Positions 45,951 through 54,086 of a stretch of DNA of 62,730 nt are shown piece after piece. The notes below the pieces were generated by a model, which was not told the origin of the DNA, did no database searches, and saw only the letters and a list, made by a program, of their open reading frames with translations. Location of the stretch: positions 38,094 through 100,823 of the forward strand of contig NYVG01000015.1 of the NCBI GenBank assembly GCA_002684495.1. Reading direction: 5' to 3'. The number at the start of each line of letters is the position of its first letter. The stretch's first letter is position 1. The stretch comes from Gammaproteobacteria bacterium. Lineage in GTDB: Bacteria; Pseudomonadota; Gammaproteobacteria; Pseudomonadales; Azotimanducaceae. Position numbers and translations under genes: made by a program.

Positions 45951-48309
45951 AATAGAAATAAATGTCATCAGCGCGCTGCTCCAATAGCTCAAGCTTATTA
46001 TTCCAATCTGGGCTGTAGTGCCATCCATCCGCGAATCGAATGCTCAGAGTGCTATTACAATAGGTAGTTTCTGCACCGGTCCAAGACGTATTGTTCTCAT
46101 CGCATACCCACAGACCTGACCGAGAGGAGAGAGCACCGAGGTATACATCGGCATAGGTGTCGATTTCATCTTTCACGATAATCAGAGACGAACTTGAAAG
46201 TGCTCGGGCACGGTACGCGACATTAGAGTATTCCCCCGGGCCCTTTTTTGAGACGCGAATACGCTCGACAAGAAGATTACCGTCTTCATCCTTAAGATCA
46301 GCCCCACTGAGTTTCGTCGCAGAAACAGCTGCCCAATCCTCCACCCGGACCCCGTCAATGTACCAATCGATCGCAAAGAGCGTTGACGGAATTTGCAACT
46401 TGTGACCGACCAATAAATCTCCGTTCTCGTCCAATTCCACATTAATAGAGTTGATACCCTGTTGCTGTAGAACCGCCAGCGCAAATGCCTCTGCTCCAAC
46501 ATCATCGAATTTCACATGATCGAATTGAGTTCTATCTCGGTCAAAAGCAAGTTCGTCAGCATACACGCCGAGATTGTTCATGATCGAGTTGTAGCTGCTC
46601 CTGAAGCACCTTTCATCGTGGTAATAGCAGCCACTCCAATAGCCAATTGAACGGGCATCTTCACCAACCTGAGAATCCAGCCCGGGAATACTGCTATCTC
46701 CATTAAAGTGATGCTTCCACTTCACAGCGTTGGGGTTTTCCTCCAGTGAAATATCAACGCTGTAGGCGTCGAGAGTTTCAATCCCATCAGACATGTCGAT
46801 CAATTTCTTCCCTGCATCATCCTCTAGCAAGAAGTCGCTAGTGTAGTGGTCACCAAGCCTTTGAAACGCATGTCCAAATTCGTGTTTTAGTGTTTTCAAC
46901 AGTCTATTAGGACCCGAGAAGCTTCCATCGACAACGCCAAGCAGGGGCTGAACGTTAACCGTTCCGAGGTTAACGCCCCTTCCATCGAGCCCTGTAATTA
47001 TCGAAATGGCGTCGATACTCAAATTGGAAAAATCAGACAGACCAGAAACTAATTTGTTAGCAGATTCCTGAGCCTCCTCAGCACAATATGTGTCAGGCGA
47101 AGCGTCATAGCAGCCAATTTTAATATTTAACCCCGAGCTTATACCTGCTGGGAAATCGATTACATAAACGTTAAAAGTCGCATCTATTAATGCTTGTCGC
47201 CGGCTATCGAAGTCAGCAAGAAAACCCCCGATATAATATGTAAGAGCCTCATAACCTGCGTTTCTAACTGCACCAGGACCAATATCATCGAAGACCACGA
47301 GATAGTTAAAGTCTCGTATTGGATCTTCAATATTACCCAGCAACTGATTTACTCGCGGCCCGCTGGACGTATCGGATAGATTTCTGACCAACCAAAGCTC
47401 GAGCGTGGAGTTTGCTTCAGAAGTCCCGTCTGAAACCGAAAACTTAAGTGACTTGAGACCGGCATAAAAATTCTCTCCTAACGAAACGCGCAAGACATCT
47501 TCAAGTACTTCCAAAGGAAAAATTTCTCCATTAATCGTTACGGCAATAGTCAACTCGTCCATTGACGTATCTGGATCGCTAACGCTGTAAGGAAAATCTA
47601 GGGTGGTACCTGAAAGAATCAGTGCATTCGCATCTGACGAATAGAGCGATGGGTATTGCACATTGAGAGACGGCGGATCGTCGACTGCTGTGACCGAAAT
47701 CGTTACTGATGCGATAGCTGTCTGATTTTCGCCAGACACCGAAATTTCAATCGTGTCTTCACCAAAGAAATTAGCTTTCGCCTCGTATACAGCGGTCCCT
47801 TCATTTAGAGCGATAGTGCCGTATGAGGGACCCTTATTTACGGTGTACGCAAGCGCCGTTAACGGCTCTCTGTTCGTCGTCGCTTTTGCTACATCAAATT
47901 CTTTTGAATCGTCCTCGCTAAGCTCAACACGAAAGTCCGAATACGCTATCTGCAATTCTTCTAGCACCGTTAGTTCGACAGTTTGCGCAGCGCTATTGCT
48001 CGAGCTGCTACAGGCCAGCGTAAATGAATACTCACCGACCTCCGAGGCATCGACGGTTTCTGCGCCGTTTGCCGATTTACTACCGCCCCAGTCACCGGAG
48101 GCAGAGCAGGAAGCGCCGCTGGAACTGCTCCATGTAAGCTCGACTGAATCGTTTTGATAGGTTTCTGACTTACTTATTTTCAGATCTATGGCCACCGGCA
48201 GGGCCGCGTTGGTCTCCCCCCCAGACCCGCCCCCACCACAACCAACGGCGAGCAACGATAGAAAAATCGCAGCAACTCGGTTTGAAGCTTTTGTTGTCAG
48301 AGCTTCCAT
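45895..48309 (-). CDS. large lipoprotein with Ig/cadherin-like domains and an M64-like metalloprotease domain
   Basis: 804 residues. Lipoprotein signal with lipobox LAVGC (Cys24), followed by GGGGSGG, so probably outer-membrane-anchored. Residues about 38-115 form an Ig-like domain with paired cysteines; 118-215 and 216-310 are cadherin/tandem-type beta domains (TISVTAVDDPPSLNV). The protease-like core at about 330-620 carries HEFGHAFQRLGDHY, with His476-Glu477-x-x-His480 and Asp487, and a downstream NSIMNN turn in RSSYNSIMNNLG. This is the pattern of family M64 (IgA-peptidase-like) zinc peptidases. The C-terminal ~180 residues resemble a further beta domain. Target unknown; an extracellular protein or glycoprotein is likely. 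Confidence 0.82.
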   Translation of the reverse strand: MEALTTKASNRVAAIFLSLLAVGCGGGGSGGETNAALPVAIDLKISKSETYQNDSVELTWSSSSGASCSASGDWGGSKSANGAETVDASEVGEYSFTLACSSSSNSAAQTVELTVLEELQIAYSDFRVELSEDDSKEFDVAKATTNREPLTALAYTVNKGPSYGTIALNEGTAVYEAKANFFGEDTIEISVSGENQTAIASVTISVTAVDDPPSLNVQYPSLYSSDANALILSGTTLDFPYSVSDPDTSMDELTIAVTINGEIFPLEVLEDVLRVSLGENFYAGLKSLKFSVSDGTSEANSTLELWLVRNLSDTSSGPRVNQLLGNIEDPIRDFNYLVVFDDIGPGAVRNAGYEALTYYIGGFLADFDSRRQALIDATFNVYVIDFPAGISSGLNIKIGCYDASPDTYCAEEAQESANKLVSGLSDFSNLSIDAISIITGLDGRGVNLGTVNVQPLLGVVDGSFSGPNRLLKTLKHEFGHAFQRLGDHYTSDFLLEDDAGKKLIDMSDGIETLDAYSVDISLEENPNAVKWKHHFNGDSSIPGLDSQVGEDARSIGYWSGCYYHDERCFRSSYNSIMNNLGVYADELAFDRDRTQFDHVKFDDVGAEAFALAVLQQQGINSINVELDENGDLLVGHKLQIPSTLFAIDWYIDGVRVEDWAAVSATKLSGADLKDEDGNLLVERIRVSKKGPGEYSNVAYRARALSSSSLIIVKDEIDTYADVYLGALSSRSGLWVCDENNTSWTGAETTYCNSTLSIRFADGWHYSPDWNNKLELLEQRADDIYFYYEDSGLGSQFFINWGFYQ

Positions 48310-48352
48310 ACTACTTTTAAGCTCTTCCGACTATAGAAAGAATAGTTAGCCT

Positions 48353-49873
48353 CTAAAGCTCGTTGACCGCGATTTTATCAGCTATTTTCTGCGACCAGAT
48401 CTTTGGTCCTTCGATGTGTACAGAATTACCCTGGGAGTCGACACTAACGGTTACGGGCATATCCTCTACTTCAAATTCATAGATCGCTTCCATGCCCAAC
48501 TCCGGGAATGCAAGCAAGGTCGACTTCTTAATGGCCTTGGCCACTAAAAATGCCGCACCTCCAACTGCGATCATCGACACTGCTTGATTGTCACGAATCG
48601 CATCGATCGCCGCCGCCCCACGCTCGGCTTTGCCGATCATGCCTGCCAGACCGGTTTCTTCGAGCATGCGGCGAGTAAACTTATCCATACGCGTCGCGGT
48701 GGTAGGCCCTGCCGGCCCCACCACCTCATCGCGCACCGGATCTACCGGACCAACGTAGTAGATCAGGCGATTAGTAAAATCCACAGGCAGTGGCTCGCCC
48801 TTATCGAGCATATCAACAAGCTTCTTATGCGCTGCGTCCCGACCAGTAAGCATCTTGCCAGACAGCAATAACGTGTCACCAGATTGCCAGCTACGCAATT
48901 CTTCTTGGGTCAGAGTATCGAGATTTACCCGCTTCACATCACTGCCGAGTTCAAACTTAATGTCTGGCCACTCGTTAAGATCGGGGGCTGTAAATTCTGC
49001 AGGACCAGAACCGTCCAAGGTAAAGTGAACGTGCCGAGTAGCGCTGCAATTAGGAATCACTGCCACCGGCTTGTTGGCTGCATGAGTGGGATAGTCTTTC
49101 ACTTTGACGTCGAGCACCGTGGTCAGGCCACCAAGACCCTGGGCACCAATACCCAGAGCATTGACCTTATCAAAAAGCTCAAGGCGCAACTCTTGTATAT
49201 GATCCTCAGCCCCATTAGCTTTGAGCTCGTGCATATTCAGCGGTTCCATGAGGGACTCTTTTGCCAACAGCATCGCTTTTTCCGGCGTGCCACCGATTCC
49301 AACACCTAAAATGCCGGGGGGACACCAACCCGCCCCCATGGATGGGATAACACTGAGGATCCAATCCACCACGGAGTCCGAAGGATTCAGCATAGCGAAT
49401 TTTGCTTTGGCCTCACTGCCGCCACCCTTCGCCGCAACCTCAATTTCAACGGTATCGCCTGCTACTATCTTAGTGTGAATCACCGCGGGCGTATTGTCCT
49501 TGGTATTTGCGCGTAAGCCGTCTGGATCTGAGAGCACCGAGCCTCGGAGAACATTGTCAGGATGGGTATAGCCCCTGCGCACCCCCTCATTGATCATATC
49601 CTCAAGGCTCAACTCAGCATCCCAGCGCACATCCATGCCCACTGAAATCAGGACGTTAACAATTCCGGTGTCCTGACAGATCGGCCGCTTACCAATAGCA
49701 CACATCCGCGAGTTAACCAGCACCTGAGTAAGGGCCGCCTTTGCGGCCGGAGATTCTTCTTGCTCCCACGCTTGACGCATGGCACGAATAAAGTCCGTTG
49801 GATGGTAGTAGGAGATATACTGCAGCGCATCTGCAATACTTTGAATAACATCTTCCTGCTTAATTACCGTCAT
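48353..49873 (-). CDS. fumA: class I fumarate hydratase ([4Fe-4S])
   Basis: Iron-sulfur fumarase interconverting fumarate and malate. 506 residues with the two class I parts fused: an N-terminal alpha domain (KRPICQDTGIVNVLISVG, AAKGGGSEAKAKFAMLNPSD, GAGWCPPGILGVGIGGTPE, GIGAQGLGGLTTVLDVKV) and a C-terminal beta domain (LLLSGKMLTGRDAAHKKL, YYVGPVDPVRDEVVGPAGPT then TTATRMDKF). Cysteines in ICQDTG, GWCPPG and PNCSATRHVHF are placed as cluster ligands. The start overlaps the preceding gene by 14 bp, so it can be expressed from the selenoprotein operon upstream, which is an unusual arrangement. Confidence 0.95.
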   Translation of the reverse strand: MTVIKQEDVIQSIADALQYISYYHPTDFIRAMRQAWEQEESPAAKAALTQVLVNSRMCAIGKRPICQDTGIVNVLISVGMDVRWDAELSLEDMINEGVRRGYTHPDNVLRGSVLSDPDGLRANTKDNTPAVIHTKIVAGDTVEIEVAAKGGGSEAKAKFAMLNPSDSVVDWILSVIPSMGAGWCPPGILGVGIGGTPEKAMLLAKESLMEPLNMHELKANGAEDHIQELRLELFDKVNALGIGAQGLGGLTTVLDVKVKDYPTHAANKPVAVIPNCSATRHVHFTLDGSGPAEFTAPDLNEWPDIKFELGSDVKRVNLDTLTQEELRSWQSGDTLLLSGKMLTGRDAAHKKLVDMLDKGEPLPVDFTNRLIYYVGPVDPVRDEVVGPAGPTTATRMDKFTRRMLEETGLAGMIGKAERGAAAIDAIRDNQAVSMIAVGGAAFLVAKAIKKSTLLAFPELGMEAIYEFEVEDMPVTVSVDSQGNSVHIEGPKIWSQKIADKIAVNEL

Positions 49874-50969
49874 GGCTGTTCTTTTCCTTTAATTGAGCGC
49901 CGGCGCTAAGACCCGGCACCTCGCAAAACTGTTCTGTTTCAATTAGTTGGCTGACATACCGATTTCTATTCGCACCAGCACACCAACTTGGCATGACCAT
50001 AGAATAAAGTCCGCTACCGCCGGCCATTAACACCAGAATGTCTTCAGGCCGCTCAAAGCACCGATACTCTTGGTCACGGAACCGCGCAGCGAACCCTTTG
50101 GCGAAGTAGGCGAGCCGGTCTTTTGGATAGTGCGTAGCTTGCCAGAGGCCCTGCTGAATATCACCGCGGGTCATATTAGCCCGCGCAAAAATTTCTGCAT
50201 GTTCAGGATTTAAAACCACCGCGGCCCCGCCACCGGTAAGCACGGCATTATTAGTGCCCATATTGGCCACCCCGATCGCCAATACCTGCAGTAGTTTTTG
50301 GGCATCCTCCGGATCGTCCGCATCAGCGCTGTAGATTACCGAGTGCGGTGCTTCTGCACCTATTACCGTTACAACACTGTCTTCGGGCTGAAAACCCAGG
50401 TCTTCATGCATAGGCAAAAGTGGCGAGTGTTCTTCGTCCTCTGCTAGGCAGTAGGTAAATTTTCCCGGATGACCCAACAGCGCCATATCAGATTCGCCAG
50501 GACGGGCGCCACCGATATTCAACATACACAGGCGCAGTGCTCGACCAATGCTCGCATTGGCCCGATGACCGGGGCCCAGTGCACCAAAGCCCGAGGCTAT
50601 AGGACCACAGCTAAATCTTGCGGGTCCATTAACGATGATCAGGGGCGCGGTACAGTGAGTAGTCGATTGCATTTCGGTGAGATCAAATTCTGGCTGCAGC
50701 ACCGCTTGCACCGCTGCCAGCACTACCGGCATGTGATCGGGCAAACAGCCGGCCATACAGGCCGCCACCGCGACTTTCTCCACCGTCGCTGCGCCATTGC
50801 CCGGACCCATCTCGCCTAGCAGCAAATCCGCATCAAGACCCGTCGCCAAGACCAGCCGCGCAACTCTATCCGGCGTAGGAATCACTACTGGCAGCCCATC
50901 TGTCAGACCCTTACTGTGCAGTAACTCAAGTGCCTGAGTCTCATCTTCTGCTTGTAACAGATCAGTCAC
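49860..50969 (-). CDS. conserved protein of unknown function, partner of the UGSC selenoprotein
   Basis: 369 residues from a GTG at 50969, overlapping the selenoprotein stop by eight bases (GTGACTGA). I do not recognise the family. It starts with a conserved-looking TDGLPVVIPTPDRV and has many cysteines in glycine-rich settings: Cys71 and Cys75 (AACMAGCLPDHMPVV), Cys106 (STTHCTAPLIIVNGP), Cys121 (RFSCGPIASGFGALGPG), Cys148 and Cys174. No signal peptide or membrane helix. Repeated GG and APLIIVNGP-type strands suggest an alpha/beta metabolic enzyme. The tight coupling with a Sec-containing protein related to glycine-reductase-type components suggests a joint reductase or lyase; this is inference. 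Confidence 0.85.
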   Translation of the reverse strand: MTDLLQAEDETQALELLHSKGLTDGLPVVIPTPDRVARLVLATGLDADLLLGEMGPGNGAATVEKVAVAACMAGCLPDHMPVVLAAVQAVLQPEFDLTEMQSTTHCTAPLIIVNGPARFSCGPIASGFGALGPGHRANASIGRALRLCMLNIGGARPGESDMALLGHPGKFTYCLAEDEEHSPLLPMHEDLGFQPEDSVVTVIGAEAPHSVIYSADADDPEDAQKLLQVLAIGVANMGTNNAVLTGGGAAVVLNPEHAEIFARANMTRGDIQQGLWQATHYPKDRLAYFAKGFAARFRDQEYRCFERPEDILVLMAGGSGLYSMVMPSWCAGANRNRYVSQLIETEQFCEVPGLSAGAQLKEKNSHDGN

Positions 50970-51498
50970 GCAACCAGCCTTGAATCAGTATCGGGACGAT
51001 TTGCTTGGCCACCGAGCGTAAGTTTTCCACGCCAGTGCCTGCCAGTGGGTGCGGCAATTGCACCCGCGGAATATCCGGCATACCCAGCGACTTCGCAACG
51101 AAATCGCCCTGGGGCCAAAAGTCTTCTGTCACCAGTGCTACTGCGGGTATACCTAAGCGAGCCAAGTTAACGCCGTCACGCACGGTGCCGGAAGTGCAAC
51201 TACCTCAGTGGCCGTAAGCCGCCACCACCGCATGACAGCTCTCGCGTATCTCATGCAACATCGCCTCAGGCGCAGGAATTGAGGCGTTGCCTTTGTTCCA
51301 GAGCTTTAGGTTTACCGAGGGGTAGAGCGCCGTTATTGCGTCGCCAATCAAGCTGAGAAAGCGCTCGGAGTCAGCAAAGCCGTTGGCAAGCAAGCCGATT
51401 GTGGGCTTATCTTCAGCATTTGCCGCCATATCAAAAACAAGGTCATAAGATTCAACGGTTTGCGCCGAAGCGCCTGTAGGGTCATGGAATTCAATCAT
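50962..51498 (-). CDS. UGSC family selenoprotein (in-frame TGA read as selenocysteine)
   Basis: 178 residues with selenocysteine at position 98. Read as a normal gene it would be split into a 5' part ending ...AAYGH at the TGA (51205-51207) and a 3' part 50962-51183, but both are in one frame and the join reads AYGH-Sec-GSC-TSGTVRDG. Sec98-Gly-Ser-Cys101 is the name-giving motif of the UGSC (seleno)proteins described from marine metagenomes; the context also resembles the U-G-T-C motif and following AGIPVV strand of glycine reductase component B. The ATG at 51498 has GGGAG seven nt upstream and gives MIEFHDPTGASAQ. The C-terminal half (LARLGIPAVALVTEDFWPQG) is a Rossmann-like strand-helix. 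selA/B/C/D must lie outside the window. Confidence 0.88.
51169..51189 (-). promoter_or_regulatory. candidate bacterial SECIS hairpin
   Basis: Counting from the base after the TGA, nt 20-23 (CCGT) pair with nt 29-32 (ACGG) around the loop GCGTG; after an A/C mismatch nt 16-18 (GGC) can pair with nt 34-36 (GTT) by one C-G and two G-T pairs. The apical loop begins 23 nt after the TGA and starts with G, which fits the known bacterial model (loop 16-37 nt downstream, G among the first two loop bases). It is inside the coding region, as expected in bacteria. Confidence 0.6.
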
Positions 51499-51717
51499 CA
51501 GAGCACTCCCGTCTGTTGGCCTCATTGTTATCGAAAACGATGGCACAGTGAACCCTGCGGACAAAATTACCATTCCTGAATCAGCGCGCACGGTGCAACT
51601 GCCCGAGTTGCAACCAAACCATAAACCTGCGACACGGTCTCGGATCGAGCGGCAAACTTGGACATTAATAAGACAATAATTTTGTTATGCTACATGGTCA
51701 ATTCACAGGAGAATCCT

Positions 51718-52584
51718 ATGAAACCTAATCAAATTGGCCTAATCGCGGCAGCAGGCATTGTGGTCGTGCTTTTATTCAGCAGCTTCGTTATCGTCGACAG
51801 TGGCCAGGTGGGCGTTGTGCGCACCCTAGGTGCTGTTCAGCCAGAGGCTCTCAAAGAAGGTTTTCACTTGAAAAAGCCATTCATCGACAGCATCGAGCAA
51901 ATTGATGTGCGCTTGCGCAAAGCAGAGAATGAAGCGGGCGCTGCCTCGAAAGATCTGCAGGTCGTACAGACTCGTGTCGCCGTTCAATATTCGTTAACCG
52001 CTGATGTAACTCCGCTGACGTTCCAGAAAATTGGTCCCAGAGCAATTGTTGAAAGCACTCTGATCAATCCAGCGATTATGGAATCGGTCAAAGCAATTAC
52101 TGCTTTGTACACGGCGGAACAACTGGTCACTAGCCGAGCCGAAGTTAAAAACAATATCCAGAGTGCTATTGAAGAATTCATCAATACCACACTAGAGCAA
52201 AAAGGCGTTGCTGGTGCTTTAAGCCTCGCAAACGTAGCCATAACAGATTTCGATTTTTCTTCAGAATTTAATCGCGCGATCGAAGAGAAAGTAAAAGCTG
52301 AGCAAGAAGCACTGAAGGCTAAAAACGAAAAACTACGGCGCGTCACCCAAGCCGAAGCCGCCGCCGCTGAACGAGAACTGGCTGCAGACGCCGAAGCCTA
52401 CCAAATCGAGGCTGCGTCGCGAGCCCGAGCCGAGGCCATCCGCCGCGAAGCCGAAGCACTGAAAGACAATCCCGAACTGATTCAGCTGCGCATAGCAGAG
52501 AAATGGAACGGTCAGTTACCTCAGGTCACCGGCGAAGGTGCCTTACCCTTGCTCAATATCGATGCTATGCAGGGACGTCGCTAA
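51718..52584 (+). CDS. prohibitin/SPFH (Band 7) family membrane protein
   Basis: 288 residues from the ATG at 51718 with AGGAG eight nt upstream; the longer reading from 51658 has no such site. One N-terminal anchor (7-25, IGLIAAAGIVVVLLFSSFV), then the SPFH domain beginning VDSGQVGVVRTLGAVQPEAL and GFHLKKPFIDSIEQIDVRL, and a long Ala/Glu/Lys-rich coiled coil (about 195-265). The architecture matches prohibitin-type scaffolds that form large rings in the membrane and often hold FtsH. It diverges from the selenoprotein operon with a shared 219-bp spacer. Confidence 0.92.
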   Translation: MKPNQIGLIAAAGIVVVLLFSSFVIVDSGQVGVVRTLGAVQPEALKEGFHLKKPFIDSIEQIDVRLRKAENEAGAASKDLQVVQTRVAVQYSLTADVTPLTFQKIGPRAIVESTLINPAIMESVKAITALYTAEQLVTSRAEVKNNIQSAIEEFINTTLEQKGVAGALSLANVAITDFDFSSEFNRAIEEKVKAEQEALKAKNEKLRRVTQAEAAAAERELAADAEAYQIEAASRARAEAIRREAEALKDNPELIQLRIAEKWNGQLPQVTGEGALPLLNIDAMQGRR

Positions 52585-52587
52585 CCG

Positions 52588-53787
52588 TCAGTCGCTCGTA
52601 ATGACAACGCCATCGCGCACCAGTTGCGCGATATAGGCGTCGTCAAAGTCCATCGACCGCAAGACCGCTAAACTGTCTGCACCCACTTCGGGGGCGCGTT
52701 TTGGCGGTCGCTTGGGCTCGTCTTTGATTTGAATAGGCGAGCCTACGGTGAGCGGATAGTCACCACCGTCTTCGCCGGTTTCAACAATGATGCCATTTGC
52801 ACGCAACTGCTCATCTGCAATAACGTCCGCCATAGTTTGGGCTTCAGCAAACGTCACACCTAAGCGCTCCAGTCGCTCAGCGATTTCGTCGTATATCTGG
52901 GACTCGAACGCTTCGCACATCATGCGGTAAAACAGATCGCGATGCTGCATGGCCTGAGTGATATCGCAAAAGCGCTCGTCTTGTAGCCAATCTTTATGCC
53001 CGAGTGCTTCACACAACAGCGGGTACTCTCGCGCCACATTAACAATCGCCAGCACGATATAGCGCTCATCCGCACAGCGATAGCAGTCGCCTAATGGCGC
53101 AGGCCAACTGCCTTTCTGACGGCGCGAGCCCAAATCCTGGCCGGCAATGACGCCCTGTATCGCCATACCGTTGGCCCATACACCATTGGCCGCTAGAGAG
53201 GTGCTGACATGACAGCCCTCACCTGTGCGCTCACGACGATAGAGCCCACTCATGATTGCAGCGAAAAGGGCCGTCGCAGTGCTGTGATCGCCCATACCCG
53301 GCGCCGGCAATAACGGCACCTGACCGGGATCGCGAATCAATTCCATCATGCCACTGCGCGCCCACCAACCGGTGACATCAAACGCCCGGCGATTAGCGTC
53401 GGCACCAGCGTCACCGTAACCGGTAATGTGGCCATAGATCAGTCTAGGGTTCACCGCTTTAACTGCGACGTAATCCAACTTGTAGCGCTGTAATTGGTCA
53501 GGTAGAAAATTTGTGGTCATCACATCGGCTTGCGCAAGCAACCGATGCAAGACCTTTTGACCTTCATCCTTGGTGAGGTCTAACGCCAAACTACGCTTAT
53601 TCCGAGACGTCAATTGCCAGTGATATGGCACCGGATAACGCCCCACAAGGCTTCGATAGCCGTCACCCTCGGGGGGTTCAATCTTTATTACCTGGGCACC
53701 GTAGTCCGCCAAGATTGTGGCCGCTCCCGGCCCAGCCAAAAATGTGGCTGCATCAATGACCGTTAGGTCTTCTAAGAAATAGCTCAT
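52588..53787 (-). CDS. CaiB/BaiF family class III CoA transferase
   Basis: 399 residues, with a run of G before the ATG as ribosome binding site. Motifs: LTVIDAATFLAGPGAATILA, YGAQVIKIEPPEGDGYRSL, SLALDLTKDEGQKVL, TNFLPDQLQRYKLDY, YGHITGYGDAGADA, and the catalytic Asp in RRAFDVTGWWARSGMM. Tryptophans near the active-site Asp and the short C-terminus differ from formyl-CoA transferase, so the acid substrate is open. Its stop is 4 bp from the end of the convergent prohibitin gene. Confidence 0.93.
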   Translation of the reverse strand: MSYFLEDLTVIDAATFLAGPGAATILADYGAQVIKIEPPEGDGYRSLVGRYPVPYHWQLTSRNKRSLALDLTKDEGQKVLHRLLAQADVMTTNFLPDQLQRYKLDYVAVKAVNPRLIYGHITGYGDAGADANRRAFDVTGWWARSGMMELIRDPGQVPLLPAPGMGDHSTATALFAAIMSGLYRRERTGEGCHVSTSLAANGVWANGMAIQGVIAGQDLGSRRQKGSWPAPLGDCYRCADERYIVLAIVNVAREYPLLCEALGHKDWLQDERFCDITQAMQHRDLFYRMMCEAFESQIYDEIAERLERLGVTFAEAQTMADVIADEQLRANGIIVETGEDGGDYPLTVGSPIQIKDEPKRPPKRAPEVGADSLAVLRSMDFDDAYIAQLVRDGVVITSD

Positions 53788-53808
53788 GGTCCCCCCCTAG
53801 CGCCCGCT

Positions 53809-54003
53809 TTAGCACTCATTTTCGTGGCGCGCGACAACCAGCGGCTCTTCACCAGCGAGCCACACCGATAAATGAATAGGCTGGCAACAAACATAGCAGT
53901 CTTCTATGTAATGTTGCTCCTCCTCGCCAGTATCGATTACCAGTTCAAAGTCTTCGCCACAATACGGGCAATTGATTGTTGTGCTGTCCGTACTAAATCT
54001 CAT
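53809..54003 (-). CDS. CPXCG motif-containing cysteine-rich protein
   Basis: 64-residue zinc-ribbon-like protein with the pairs CPYCGEDFELVID and CYVCCQPIHL, about 20 residues apart. This is the Cys_rich_CPXG family, widespread in marine gammaproteobacteria and of unknown function. A GAGG site lies before the ATG. It is 21 bp upstream of the CoA transferase on the same strand. Confidence 0.88.
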   Translation of the reverse strand: MRFSTDSTTINCPYCGEDFELVIDTGEEEQHYIEDCYVCCQPIHLSVWLAGEEPLVVARHENEC

Positions 54004-54086
54004 TGCCTCACTCTACTATTTTTAGTCGAGCATGATAGTGTGCTGGGTTTTTCACCTATTCATACTTTTTAGACGGAACCTATAAA

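Noticed and set aside
51205-51207. Nonsense mutation making a pseudogene of the gene at 50962-51498
   Set aside because: Frame is kept on both sides, the codon is TGA and falls exactly at the first position of a Sec-Gly-Ser-Cys motif, the start has a good ribosome binding site and the downstream gene overlaps the real stop. Selenocysteine decoding explains all of it better.
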